Positions 39,041 to 48,621 are shown, counted from the first letter of the stretch. The stretch: DNA of 64,000 nt from Falsirhodobacter sp. alg1 (GCF_000739715.2 NZ_BBJC02000003.1:87338-151337); one strand, 5' to 3'. Numbers and translations: made by a program. The notes: a model not told the origin generated them from the sequence alone.

Positions 39041-41263
39041 TTGCGATCTACGACACGTAACTCGATCTTTCTCTGGTTGTCGCGGCTCCGCAGGCATCCG
39101 CGGGCGCAGACGGCGGCGACATTGTTTCTGGTGGCGCTCGGGCCGATCCTGACAGCGGCGACGCTGCTGTTTCTGGGGCCGATGAAGCTTTCCAGCAGCT
39201 CTCCGATCTTTCGTTTGGTGCTGCTGTCGGATCTGGTCTATGTGCTGGTCGTGGCGGCATTGGTCACCTCGCGCGTGGCGCAGATCCTGTCGGACCGTCG
39301 CAGCAAATCGGCCGGTTCGCGCCTGCACCTGCGGTTGTCGGGCGTGTTCGGGCTTGTTGCGCTGATACCCACAATTCTGGTGGCCGTATTCGCTGTCGTG
39401 ACCCTGAATATTGGGTTGGAGGGATGGTTTTCGGACCGGGTGCAGCGGGTGGTCGGCAATTCATTGGCCGCGGCACAAGCCTATGACAATGAACACCGTG
39501 AGGATCTGACCTCTGACGCCAATGCGCTGGCCGCCTATCTCGACACGGCAAAACGCAGCAGTTTCTTCCTGCAGGATGATCAGCTGCGCCCGATCCTGAG
39601 CCAGGGGCAGGAGCTGGTTCAGCGGGGATTGCGCGAAGCCTTTCTGATCGACGGTGGCGGCGAACTTCGGACGCGGGGAGAGCGGAGCTATCTGTTCGAC
39701 TTCGAGCAGCCGACGCTGGCCCAGATCGACGAGGCGCGCCAGAACGGAATCTCGTTGATCCAGGATTGGAGCAACAACGAATTCCGCGCCATCGTGCGGC
39801 TGGATGCCTTTCCCGACAGGTTTCTGTATGTCAGCCGCGAGGTGGACGGCCAGATCCTGAGCCTGTTGGACGATACCCGTGAAACCGTGCGGCTGTACCA
39901 TCAGCTGGAGGCGGATCGTGGCCGGATGCTGTTCGAATTTGCGCTTCTGTATCTTGGGTTTGCGGTTATCCTGATCCTTGCGGCAGTGTGGCTGGGGCTT
40001 TGGTTTGCGGAACGGCTGGCAGGGCCGGTAGGCAGATTGGCGGGGGCGGCGCAGCGTGTCGGCTCCGGTGATCTGGAGGTGCAGGTGGTCGAAGAAGATG
40101 GCGATGATGAAATTGCCATTCTGGGCCGTCTGTTCAACCAGATGACCCGCCAGCTGAAAGGGCAGCGCGATGATCTGGAAAGCAGCCATGCCCATGTCGA
40201 GAGCCGGCGCCGCCTGTTTGATTCCGTCCTGTATTCGATTACGGCGGGGGTGATCGGGCTGGATGCCTCGGGGCGGGTCGATTTCGTGAACCGGTCGGGG
40301 CGCAGGCTGCTGGATATGGGGTCGACCGAGCTGCCGCTGGATGTTGCCGTCCCCGAATTCGCACATCTGTTCCGGCGGTTGCGGGAAATGGGCGGCACCG
40401 TGCAGGAAGAGGTGCGGCTGGTTCGCAAGGGCAAGATCGAAAGCCTGCTTGTGCGGATGTCCGTACGGGAAACGCCGGAAGGGCTTGAGGGCTATGTTGT
40501 CGCCTTTGATGATGTAACCGAACTGGTCAGCGCACAACGGATGGCAGCATGGGGGGATGTTGCCCGCCGGATCGCCCATGAGATCAAGAATCCGCTGACC
40601 CCGATCCAGCTGTCGGCCGAGCGGATCAAACGCAAGTTCCGTCCCATGGTCGGTGATCTGGGCGGTGACCTGGAGCAATATACAGATGTCATCGTGCGCC
40701 AAACAAACGATCTGCGACGGATCATCGATGAATTTTCGCGATTTGCCCGCATGCCGGAACCTGACCGCGCCGAGCATGATTTGCTGCGCCTGATCCGCGA
40801 AGCTGTCCTTTTGCAGGCCGGATTGCGGATTTCTACGGATTTGCCCGAAGGCACATTGATGGTGGATGTCGATTCCACCATGATGTCCCAGATATTCACA
40901 AACCTGTTGAAGAATGCGGGCGAAGCTGTTGAAGATGAAGCGCTAAAGGGAGACGAACATTACGTGCCGGAGATCCGCGTATCTGTCAGGACCGAAGCGG
41001 AGGCAGCGGTTATCCGCGTAGCCGACAACGGTGTTGGTCTGCCGCCGGATAGAACACGGCTGTTCGAGCCCTATGTGACAACCCGAGAGAAAGGCACGGG
41101 GTTGGGCTTGGCAATTGTGAAAAAAATTGTTGAAGAGCATGGCGGAACGCTGGCTTTGACTGATGCACCTGTGTTTGAAGGAATGTCCCATGCGGGGGCG
41201 CTTGCGGAAATTCGTTTGCCGCGCAGCCACCGTAAAGGAAAGAAAGACGGAGAAAACCGATGA
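39041..41263 (+). CDS. ntrY: Nitrogen regulation sensor kinase NtrY
   Basis: Membrane histidine kinase partnered with NtrX. The 740-residue product has three N-terminal membrane helices (about residues 26-46, 57-76 and 97-122), a periplasmic domain to about 288, a fourth helix (289-315), HAMP, PAS (about 380-480), HisKA with His513 in RIAHEIKNPLTPIQLSAERI, and HATPase (NLLKNAGEAV, GTGLGLAIVKKI). The start is a TTG at 39041 with AAGGGG 7 bases upstream; no ATG is available in frame. The stop overlaps ntrX (ATGA). Confidence 0.94.
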   Translation: MRSTTRNSIFLWLSRLRRHPRAQTAATLFLVALGPILTAATLLFLGPMKLSSSSPIFRLVLLSDLVYVLVVAALVTSRVAQILSDRRSKSAGSRLHLRLSGVFGLVALIPTILVAVFAVVTLNIGLEGWFSDRVQRVVGNSLAAAQAYDNEHREDLTSDANALAAYLDTAKRSSFFLQDDQLRPILSQGQELVQRGLREAFLIDGGGELRTRGERSYLFDFEQPTLAQIDEARQNGISLIQDWSNNEFRAIVRLDAFPDRFLYVSREVDGQILSLLDDTRETVRLYHQLEADRGRMLFEFALLYLGFAVILILAAVWLGLWFAERLAGPVGRLAGAAQRVGSGDLEVQVVEEDGDDEIAILGRLFNQMTRQLKGQRDDLESSHAHVESRRRLFDSVLYSITAGVIGLDASGRVDFVNRSGRRLLDMGSTELPLDVAVPEFAHLFRRLREMGGTVQEEVRLVRKGKIESLLVRMSVRETPEGLEGYVVAFDDVTELVSAQRMAAWGDVARRIAHEIKNPLTPIQLSAERIKRKFRPMVGDLGGDLEQYTDVIVRQTNDLRRIIDEFSRFARMPEPDRAEHDLLRLIREAVLLQAGLRISTDLPEGTLMVDVDSTMMSQIFTNLLKNAGEAVEDEALKGDEHYVPEIRVSVRTEAEAAVIRVADNGVGLPPDRTRLFEPYVTTREKGTGLGLAIVKKIVEEHGGTLALTDAPVFEGMSHAGALAEIRLPRSHRKGKKDGENR

Positions 41264-42639
41264 GCAGCATCCTGATCGTGGATGATGAACGCGATATCCG
41301 CGAACTGATCGGCGATATTCTTCAGGACGAGGGGTTTACCGTACGTCTTGCCGGTAATTCCGATGATTGCATGGCCGCAATCGAGGCAGAGGCACCGTCG
41401 CTGATCATTCTGGATATCTGGCTGAAAGACAGCCGGATGGATGGCATCGACATTCTGAAGACCGTCAAGCGCAACAATCCCGATGTGCCGGTGGTGATCA
41501 TTTCAGGGCATGGCAACATCGAGATCGCTGTCGCCGCGATCAAGCAGGGGGCTTATGATTTCATCGAGAAGCCCTTCAACATCGATCAGTTGATGGTGGT
41601 CGTGACGCGGGCGATGGAAGCATCGCGCCTGCGCCATGAAAACAACGAATTGCGGCGCAAGGATACCACATCGTCGGAGATGCTTGGCCAATCGCTTGCG
41701 TTCAAGGCGATGCGTGCGCAGCTGGACAAGGTCACGAAATCCAACGGTCGGGTCATGCTGTCCGGTCCCGCAGGGTCGGGCAAGGAAATTGCCGCCCGCT
41801 ATATCCATGCCAATTCGAACCGTGCGGATGCCGCCTTCGTATCTGTATCCTCGGCAGGCATAGAGCCGGAGCGAATGGAAGAGGTTCTGTTCGGTCGGGA
41901 AACCTCCGAGCGGGGGTTGGAAAAGGGTTTGCTGGAACAGGCACATGGCGGCGTCGTCTATTTCGACGAGGTGGCGGACATGCCGCTTGGAACCCAGTCC
42001 AAGATGCTGCGGGTGCTGGTCGAACAGCAGTTCACGCGGGTCGGGGGCGTGGAAAAGGTGCGGGTGGACCTGCGGGTAATCTCCTCCACCTCGCGTGATC
42101 TGCGGGCCGAAATTGCGGCAGGCCGTTTCAGGCAGGAACTGTATGACCGGCTGAATGTCGTGCCCATTTCGGTTCCCTCGCTGGAAGACCGGCGTGAGGA
42201 TATTCCGATGCTGGTGCGCCATTTCATTGCCGGCCTGCACCGTATTCAGGGGTTGCCGCAACGCCAGCTTTCGCCGGATGCGGAGGCGACATTGCAGACC
42301 ATGCACTGGCCCGGCAACGTGCGGCAGCTGCGCAATGTGATCGAGCGGGTGCTGATCCTCGGGGATGGCAGCGGGCCGATCGAGCCGTCGGAACTGCCGG
42401 GCATGACCCCGGTCATCGAGAGCGGCGACGGCAAGATGCTGATCGGCGGAGCTTTGGCAACGATGGCCCTGCGGGAGGCGCGGGAATTGTTTGAACGCGA
42501 ATATCTGTTGACGCAGATCAACCGCTTCGGTGGTAATATCAGCCGCACAGCCAGCTTTGTCGGGATGGAACGTTCCGCATTGCACCGCAAACTGAAATCC
42601 CTTGGCGTGGTCAAGGGTCGGGATTCCGAGGACGAATAA
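41260..42639 (+). CDS. ntrX: Response regulator NtrX
   Basis: Response regulator phosphorylated by NtrY, affecting nitrogen, redox and cell-envelope genes in alphaproteobacteria. The 459-residue product has a receiver domain (DDERDIRELI, then LIILDIWLKDSRMDG), an AAA+ domain with Walker A GPAGSGKE (169-176) and Walker B Asp236-Glu237 (VVYFDEV), and a C-terminal Fis-type helix-turn-helix (NISRTASFVGMERSALHRK). The position of GAFTGA is filled by ETSERGLEKG, so sigma54 contact is unlikely. The TAA overlaps the trkA ATG by one base. Confidence 0.95.
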   Translation: MSSILIVDDERDIRELIGDILQDEGFTVRLAGNSDDCMAAIEAEAPSLIILDIWLKDSRMDGIDILKTVKRNNPDVPVVIISGHGNIEIAVAAIKQGAYDFIEKPFNIDQLMVVVTRAMEASRLRHENNELRRKDTTSSEMLGQSLAFKAMRAQLDKVTKSNGRVMLSGPAGSGKEIAARYIHANSNRADAAFVSVSSAGIEPERMEEVLFGRETSERGLEKGLLEQAHGGVVYFDEVADMPLGTQSKMLRVLVEQQFTRVGGVEKVRVDLRVISSTSRDLRAEIAAGRFRQELYDRLNVVPISVPSLEDRREDIPMLVRHFIAGLHRIQGLPQRQLSPDAEATLQTMHWPGNVRQLRNVIERVLILGDGSGPIEPSELPGMTPVIESGDGKMLIGGALATMALREARELFEREYLLTQINRFGGNISRTASFVGMERSALHRKLKSLGVVKGRDSEDE

Positions 42640-44015
42640 TGAAAGTCATCATTTGCGGCATCGGACAGGTCGGGTGGCAGATTGCCCGGCAGCTTTCGGG
42701 TGAACGGAACGATGTGACCGTTATCGATATGTCCGATGATCTGGTGCGACGGGCGACCGAAACACTGGATGTGCAGGGGGTGATCGGCTTTGCAAGCTAT
42801 CCCGACGTGCTGCACCGTGCAGGTGCCAAGGATGCCGATATGGTCATCGCGGCGACCCGTTCGGATGAAGTGAACATGGTCATCTGCCAGGTGGCGCATT
42901 CGATTTTCGAGGTGCCGCGCAAGGTGGCACGTCTGCGAGCGCAAAGCTATCTCGATGCGATCTATGCCGATCTGTACCGGTCGGGGCATATGCCGATCGA
43001 CGTCGTGATCTCCCCCGAGAAAGAGGTGGCCGAGGCGGCGCTGCAAAGGTTGGCAGCACCATCTGCCTTCGATACCGAAAGCTTCATGGACGGGCGTGCC
43101 CAGTTGCTGGGGATTGCACTGGAAGATGACTGCCCCGTTCTGAACACGCCCTTGCGCCAGTTGAACGAACTGTTCTCCACTCTGCGGGCGATCGTCGTCG
43201 GTATCCGTCGCGACGGAAAGCTGTTTGTCCCCGAGGCGAAGGACCAGTTGTTCGCCGGGGATTCGATCTATGTGTTCACCCATCATGAAGACGTTCCGCG
43301 CGCGCTGGAGATTTTCGGCAAGGCGAGCCGCCGTCAGGAACGTATCATCATTCTGGGGGGCGGTGCCGTCGGCTTGACCGTGGCACAGCGCCTTGAAACC
43401 CACAGCCGCCGTATCCGCACGAAAATCATCGAACGGAACCGTTCCCGCGCCGAATTTGCGGCCGAGGCGCTGAGCCATACCATCGTGCTGAACGGCGATG
43501 CGATGGATAACGAGCTGCTGGCCGAGGCGGATATCACCGGCGCGGATGCGGTTCTGGCCCTGACGGATGATGACAAGACGAACCTGCTGGCAGCGGTGCG
43601 GGCCAAGCAGGCCGGCTGCCCGTTGACCATCGCGCTGGTCAATGATCCGACACTGGTTCCGCTGATGGGGCCGCTGGATATCGATGCCTACATCAACCCG
43701 CGGGCCACGACCGTATCGTCGATCCTGCGGTACATCCGGCACGGTCGCGTGCGTCAGATCTATTCCATCGGTGATTCCGAGGCGGAAATGATCGAGGCGC
43801 AGGTGCTTTCCACCTCGTCCATGGCTGGAAAGGCCGTTCGGGATATCGCCTTTCCCGAAGGCGTGCTGGTGGGCGGTATCCTCAAGGGGGACCGGGTGAT
43901 GAAGCCGACCGCCGACCTGCGGATCGAGGAGGGGGATATCGTCGCGATCTTTGCCATGACCAAGGATGTTCCCGAAGTGGAACGTCTGCTGCAAGTTTCG
44001 ATCGATTTCTTTTGA
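42639..44015 (+). CDS. trkA: Trk potassium transporter peripheral subunit TrkA
   Basis: Cytoplasmic NAD(H)-binding gate of the Trk potassium uptake system. The 458-residue product has two RCK_N Rossmann domains (VIICGIGQVGWQIARQL at the start; IILGGGAVGLTVAQRL near residue 235) and two TrkA_C domains. It overlaps ntrX by one base (TAATG) and trkH by one base (TGATG), so the ntrYX and trkAH genes form one translation chain, an arrangement also known in other Rhodobacterales. Confidence 0.96.
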   Translation: MKVIICGIGQVGWQIARQLSGERNDVTVIDMSDDLVRRATETLDVQGVIGFASYPDVLHRAGAKDADMVIAATRSDEVNMVICQVAHSIFEVPRKVARLRAQSYLDAIYADLYRSGHMPIDVVISPEKEVAEAALQRLAAPSAFDTESFMDGRAQLLGIALEDDCPVLNTPLRQLNELFSTLRAIVVGIRRDGKLFVPEAKDQLFAGDSIYVFTHHEDVPRALEIFGKASRRQERIIILGGGAVGLTVAQRLETHSRRIRTKIIERNRSRAEFAAEALSHTIVLNGDAMDNELLAEADITGADAVLALTDDDKTNLLAAVRAKQAGCPLTIALVNDPTLVPLMGPLDIDAYINPRATTVSSILRYIRHGRVRQIYSIGDSEAEMIEAQVLSTSSMAGKAVRDIAFPEGVLVGGILKGDRVMKPTADLRIEEGDIVAIFAMTKDVPEVERLLQVSIDFF

Positions 44016-45520
44016 TGGCCTCCGTCCGTACGGTCCCTATGCTGATCTGGGTATTGGGGGTAGGTGCGCTTGCCATGTTCCTGCCTGCCGCGCATGGATT
44101 GGTGCGCGGCCATATGGAGGTGTCACGCGCGTTTTTCTATTCGGGCACCCTGTTTCTGATATTTGCGGGCATGATGGCGCTGGCAACAGCCAACTACCGC
44201 CCCACGAACCTTGCGCGCAACCATCTGGCCTCTCTGGTCGGGGCCTATCTGATCGTGCCGGTGATGCTGGCGGTGCCGTTCCAATGGGCGGTCGGAGATA
44301 CGTCGTTTTTCAACGCATGGTTCGAAATGCTGTCCTCGTTCACCACGACGGGGGCAACGCTTTATGATCGACCTGATCGGTTGAGCGATACGCTGCATCT
44401 ATGGCGCGCGCTGGTCGGGTGGCTGGGCGGGTTTTTCGTTATCCTGAATGCCGTTGCAGTGCTTGCGCCCCTGAACCTCGGCGGGATCGAGGTCTTGTCG
44501 GGGCGGGCACCGGGCCGGCAGAACCTGAAGGCCCTGATCGAGGTGGCCGAACCGGCAGAGCGCATGTTCCATCATGCGATCCGCCTGTTGCCAGCCTATG
44601 GCGGACTGACGCTTGTGCTTTGGGTAATCCTGCTGGCCATGGGTGAAAACGGGCTTTTCGCGCTGTCCTATGCAATGGGTACACTGTCGACATCGGGAAT
44701 CTATCCGGGCGTCGATTATTCCCATATGCCCGGACTGCATGTCAGTGAAATTGCGGTTTTTGCGTTTCTGACGGTTGCAATCACCCGGCGCATGTTGCCC
44801 GGGCGCGTCCTGATCGACCGCTCTGCCCGATTGCGCGACAACCCCGAGGTCAGGTTCGCAGCCATGTTGATGCTGACGGCCCCCACGGTGCTGGTATTGC
44901 GCCACTGGTTGGGGCAGGTCGATTATATCGGCGGGATCGGGGAGTTCTCGCAGGCAATGTGGGGCAGCCTGTTCACCACGCTCAGCTTCATGACCACCAC
45001 AGGCTATGTCTCGGGGGGCTGGGATGTGGCGCGGGGCTGGTCGGGGTTGGACAGTTCGGGCCTGATCCTGCTAGGGCTGGCGGTCGTCGGCGGTGGCGTG
45101 GGCACCGCGGCGGGCGGGGTGACGCTGCTGCGGGTCTATGCCCTGTCGCGGCATTCCCACCGTGAGATGCAGCGGATCATCCACCCTTCGTCCATTGGCG
45201 GGGGCAGTCCGGTTGCCCGCCGTCTTCGTCGTGACGGGGCCTATGTGGCATGGATATTCATCATGCTGTTCGGCGTGACGGCTGTGGTGGCAATGCTGCT
45301 GCTGGGGCTGGTGGGAATGCGGTTCGAACCTGCGGTCATTCTGACCATGTCGGCGCTGACCACCGCCGGTCCCCTGGCCAGTGTGGCGGGCGAAGTGCCG
45401 ATCTTCTGGTCCGCCCAGACAGATGTGGCCAAGTTCATTCTGGGCATTACAATGATATTCGGCCGGGTCGAAACGCTTGTGGTGCTGGCGCTGCTCGCCC
45501 CCTCAAGCTGGCGGCGATAG
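44015..45520 (+). CDS. trkH: Trk potassium uptake channel TrkH
   Basis: Potassium-translocating membrane subunit. The 501-residue product has about ten membrane helices with four P-loop segments; FTTTGATLYD and FMTTTGYVSGG are the clearest selectivity-filter regions, and LTTAGPLASV ends the fourth. The ATG at 44015 overlaps the trkA TGA; a TTG three bases earlier is in frame but not needed. A 110-base gap with the hfq promoter follows. Confidence 0.95.
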   Translation: MASVRTVPMLIWVLGVGALAMFLPAAHGLVRGHMEVSRAFFYSGTLFLIFAGMMALATANYRPTNLARNHLASLVGAYLIVPVMLAVPFQWAVGDTSFFNAWFEMLSSFTTTGATLYDRPDRLSDTLHLWRALVGWLGGFFVILNAVAVLAPLNLGGIEVLSGRAPGRQNLKALIEVAEPAERMFHHAIRLLPAYGGLTLVLWVILLAMGENGLFALSYAMGTLSTSGIYPGVDYSHMPGLHVSEIAVFAFLTVAITRRMLPGRVLIDRSARLRDNPEVRFAAMLMLTAPTVLVLRHWLGQVDYIGGIGEFSQAMWGSLFTTLSFMTTTGYVSGGWDVARGWSGLDSSGLILLGLAVVGGGVGTAAGGVTLLRVYALSRHSHREMQRIIHPSSIGGGSPVARRLRRDGAYVAWIFIMLFGVTAVVAMLLLGLVGMRFEPAVILTMSALTTAGPLASVAGEVPIFWSAQTDVAKFILGITMIFGRVETLVVLALLAPSSWRR

Positions 45521-45555
45521 GGTGATTTCTGGTCTGGAAACTGTCGCGGCGGCAC

Positions 45556-45583
45556 TTCATAGTTGCTAGGCCCCGCTTATATA
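45556..45583 (+). promoter_or_regulatory. Candidate hfq promoter
   Basis: -35 TTCATA (45556-45561) and -10 TATATA (45578-45583), spacer 16, in the trkH-hfq gap; the start would lie near 45590, leaving a 40-base leader with AAGG before the hfq ATG. Confidence 0.4.
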
Positions 45584-45630
45584 GTAAGGCAGGGTAGGGA
45601 CACCGCATAAAAACGATAAGGCATGCATAA

Positions 45631-45864
45631 ATGGCCACTGACAAACAAAACCTTCAGGACGCTTTCCTCAACCACGTTCGCAAGGCGAAAGTGCCTGTCA
45701 CAATTTTTCTGATCAATGGCGTAAAGCTTCAGGGCGTGATCAGCTGGTTCGACAATTTCTGTGTGCTGTTGCGTCGCGACGGACAGTCGCAGCTAGTGTA
45801 CAAACATGCGATCTCGACCATCATGCCGGGTGCGCCGATCAACCTTTATGAAGGTGAAGACTGA
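45631..45864 (+). CDS. hfq: RNA chaperone Hfq
   Basis: Sm-like hexameric chaperone for small RNAs, controlling nif and photosynthesis genes in related bacteria. The 77-residue product has Sm1 ([19 protein letters not shown]) and Sm2 with YKHAISTI, and a very short C-terminal tail ([12 protein letters not shown]), as in other Rhodobacterales. AAGG precedes the ATG. Its TGA overlaps the likely ATT start of hflX by one base, and GAAGGTGA at the end of hfq is the hflX ribosome site. Confidence 0.97.
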   Translation: MATDKQNLQDAFLNHVRKAKVPVTIFLINGVKLQGVISWFDNFCVLLRRDGQSQLVYKHAISTIMPGAPINLYEGED

Positions 45865-47174
45865 TTTCCGATACTGATGATACGCGCGGCCCTGTCGCCT
45901 CATATTCAACCGAAGCTGCGCTGACACGGGCTTTTGTTCTTCACCCCGATCTGCGTGCGAAATCATCGCGGCGCCTGCCGGAGCATGGTCTGGCAGAGGC
46001 TGTGGCGCTGGCTGCTGCCTTGCCCGGCCTGGAAGTGGTGGGGGCCGATGTCGTGCCCGTGCCAAAGGCGACGCCGGGCATGCTGTTCGGTTCGGGCAAG
46101 GTTGAGGAACTGGCGGCACGCTTCAAGGCCGAGGATGTGGCATTGGTGCTGGTGGATGGACCCGTCACGCCCGTGCAGCAACGCAATCTGGAAAAGGCAT
46201 GGGGGGTCAAACTGCTGGACCGGACCGGCCTGATCCTCGAGATCTTTGCCGATCGTGCCGGAACGCGCGAAGGTGTGCTACAGGTCGAACTTGCAGCACT
46301 GTCCTATCAACGGACGCGGCTGGTACGGGCGTGGACCCACCTTGAACGGCAAAGGGGCGGCCTCGGGTTTGTCGGTGGCCCGGGCGAAACGCAGATCGAG
46401 GCGGACCGCCGTGCGATCGATGAACAGATGATCCGCATCCGGCGTCAGCTGGAAAAGGTCGTTCGCACCCGTGAATTGCACCGTGCCGCACGGCGCAAAG
46501 TGCCGTTTCCGATTGTGGCGCTGGTGGGATATACCAATGCGGGCAAATCCAGCCTGTTCAACCGCATGACCGGTGCCGATGTGATGGCGAAAGATATGCT
46601 TTTTGCCACGCTGGATCCGACCATGCGCTCGGTCGAGCTTCCGACCGGGTTTACGGTGATCCTGTCCGATACGGTGGGGTTCATTTCCGAATTGCCGACC
46701 CAACTGGTCGCGGCCTTTCGCGCCACATTGGAAGAGGTGCTGGAAGCCGATCTCATCGTTCATGTGCGGGACATCTCGCACCCCGAAACGGCCGAACAGG
46801 CTGCGGATGTCGGGGATATCCTTGCCAGCCTTGGGGTCGATCCTTCGGTTCCCATGTTCGAGGCATGGAACAAGCTGGATCTGGTGGATGCCACCGCGCG
46901 TGAGGCGATCCAGAAGCGTGGTGCCACCTCGGGTGAGGTATTCCCCGTATCCGCCGTCACGGGTGAGGGGATCGATGCGCTGATCCAGGCGATTACCAGC
47001 ACATTGGATGAACCACGTGAGCTGGAAGAGCTGACGCTGGATCTGGCTGACGGCCGGCGCCGGGCATGGCTGCACGAGGAAGGTGTCGTGGAGGCGGAGC
47101 GGGCGGATGAAACCGCCCACCACATGACCGTCCGTTGGACAGGGCGGCAGAAGGCGCGCTTCACGCGCCTTTGA
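45864..47174 (+). CDS. hflX: GTPase HflX, probable ATT start
   Basis: Ribosome-associated GTPase that splits stalled or heat-damaged ribosomes. The product is 436 residues if it starts at the ATT at 45864, close to E. coli HflX (426). N-terminal HflX domain: TRAFVLHPDLRAK, PGMLFGSGKVEEL, GGPGETQIEADRR; G domain: GYTNAGKSSLFN, SDTVGFISELP, and NKLD in AWNKLDLVD. The first usable ATG/GTG/TTG in frame is the GTG at 46002, which would remove about 46 conserved residues. GGTGA lies 6 bases before the ATT. See findings. Confidence 0.88.
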   Translation: MSDTDDTRGPVASYSTEAALTRAFVLHPDLRAKSSRRLPEHGLAEAVALAAALPGLEVVGADVVPVPKATPGMLFGSGKVEELAARFKAEDVALVLVDGPVTPVQQRNLEKAWGVKLLDRTGLILEIFADRAGTREGVLQVELAALSYQRTRLVRAWTHLERQRGGLGFVGGPGETQIEADRRAIDEQMIRIRRQLEKVVRTRELHRAARRKVPFPIVALVGYTNAGKSSLFNRMTGADVMAKDMLFATLDPTMRSVELPTGFTVILSDTVGFISELPTQLVAAFRATLEEVLEADLIVHVRDISHPETAEQAADVGDILASLGVDPSVPMFEAWNKLDLVDATAREAIQKRGATSGEVFPVSAVTGEGIDALIQAITSTLDEPRELEELTLDLADGRRRAWLHEEGVVEAERADETAHHMTVRWTGRQKARFTRL

Positions 47175-47178
47175 CCGG

Positions 47179-48399
47179 TCAGTTCGGGCGGACCTTCACC
47201 TGACGCATCTTCATGCCCGACGTGGTTTCCGCGTCGGTCATGGCCACGAAATACCGACCTGCGGGAAGCTCGGTTTCGATCGTGGCAGAGGATACGGACC
47301 CGCTGCTTGGCACTGTCTGGATCTGCGTTCCGTCTTCGGCAAACAGGGCAAGGTTGAACCCGCTGGTGACACTCAACCCCTCGACGGTTACGCCGCGATC
47401 TTCTTCCACCTCGAAGGTTGCCCAAAGCGTTTCATCATCGCTGAACGTCTGCGTGCCCAGTTCTTCATCGGCCAGGGCGCCAAGTGCTTCGATCTGGGTG
47501 CCATCGCCGTCCTGCGGAACCGACAGGTTTGACGGATCGACAGGGGCCGTGCCCTCATTGGATGTGGTATCCGTTTCACCGCCAAGCGCGGTGGCCGATA
47601 TCTGGAACGCGCCCTCATCGGAATCGAACGGACTTACGATGACGCAATAATCCCCCGGTGCGAAGGTGGAGCGCACGCGGCTGTCGGTCCCGCGCATTTC
47701 ATCGCTATCGTCATTTTCATAAAGCGTGGCGCCTTCGGAATTCACCACCTTGAGGACGGTATCGATCGCGTCGCTTGTGGCATCGATCTGCAAGTCTGTC
47801 TGGTCGCTGACGCTGAAGCGGAACGGCGCACCTGCGGCGGATTGGCGGGTAACCATACCACGGGCGGTTTGCGTACCGGCCCCCGTCATATCATCGCTCA
47901 GCACAGGAGCGGTTTCGCACATGGCCGCAACGGCCCGATTGTCGGCTGCATTGGGGTCGGGTGGCAGACCTTCGTACCCCAGAAGAATGATGCGGGGGCT
48001 GGCCACAGGTACGGAGGTCGCGATCAGGCGCACTTGGGCGCAATAGTTTCCGGGTTGCAAGGTCGCGCTTAGACGCGCGTCCAGTGACCCCGTTCCGTCA
48101 TCGTCATACATGATCATGTCGCCATTGCTGTCAAACAGCGTCAGCAAGGCATCGTTATCCCGCGCAAGGGTTTCCAGTGTGATGTCGGTAGGTTCAGTAA
48201 CTTCGAACTCGACATAGCTCGGTTCCGACCGCTCCGGCTGCATCATCACCGTCAGATCATCGAAGCCGGGTGCGATGGTTTCGCCAATCGGTTGCGTCAG
48301 GATGGAAGGTTGTCCGCAAACGCCAGACTCGGACTGTGCCAATGCAGGCAGGCAGGAAAGAGCAATAACAGAAGCGGAGGCCCCAAGAGTTTTAATCAC
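47179..48399 (-). CDS. Secreted protein with three PPC-like repeats
   Basis: A 406-residue exported protein of unknown role. It has a signal peptide (starting VIKTLGASASVIALS, cleavage after ALA) and three repeats of the bacterial pre-peptidase C-terminal type, about residues 50-150, 175-270 and 290-400. Two repeats carry acidic loops (YDDDGTGSLDARLS and ENDDSDEMRGTDSRVR) and the PGxYC or PGDYC turn. No catalytic domain is present. The GTG start at 48399 with AAGGA 8 bases upstream is preferred to ATG 48444. It is convergent with hflX, only four bases apart. Confidence 0.75.
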   Translation of the reverse strand: MIKTLGASASVIALSCLPALAQSESGVCGQPSILTQPIGETIAPGFDDLTVMMQPERSEPSYVEFEVTEPTDITLETLARDNDALLTLFDSNGDMIMYDDDGTGSLDARLSATLQPGNYCAQVRLIATSVPVASPRIILLGYEGLPPDPNAADNRAVAAMCETAPVLSDDMTGAGTQTARGMVTRQSAAGAPFRFSVSDQTDLQIDATSDAIDTVLKVVNSEGATLYENDDSDEMRGTDSRVRSTFAPGDYCVIVSPFDSDEGAFQISATALGGETDTTSNEGTAPVDPSNLSVPQDGDGTQIEALGALADEELGTQTFSDDETLWATFEVEEDRGVTVEGLSVTSGFNLALFAEDGTQIQTVPSSGSVSSATIETELPAGRYFVAMTDAETTSGMKMRQVKVRPN

Positions 48400-48582
48400 A
48401 GGATCGGTCCTTGTTGCTAGGATGGGGCATATTCCCCGGCGCAACCCTAACGGTCATGCCGCCAAATTGAAAACACGTAACGGCAACGTGCCGGGAATGC
48501 AGACCCCATCCGCTGAATGTTGCCAACCAACGGGGCAGGCGCAGGTTTATGCAGCGCATTGCAATAATTTTGTAAATATCGC

Positions 48583-48611
48583 TTGCGGGCAGAAACCATT
48601 ATCGCTAAAGA
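48583..48611 (+). promoter_or_regulatory. Candidate promoter for tRNA-Val
   Basis: -35 TTGCGG (48583-48588), 17-base spacer, -10 TAAAGA (48606-48611), ending 10 bases before the mature tRNA 5' end. The implied 5' leader would be very short. Confidence 0.35.
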
Positions 48612-48621
48612 GCACCTCGTG

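Noticed and set aside
46002-47174. hflX starting at the GTG at 46002
   Set aside because: This start would delete about 46 residues that resemble the HflX N terminus and leaves the good ribosome site at the hfq end unused.
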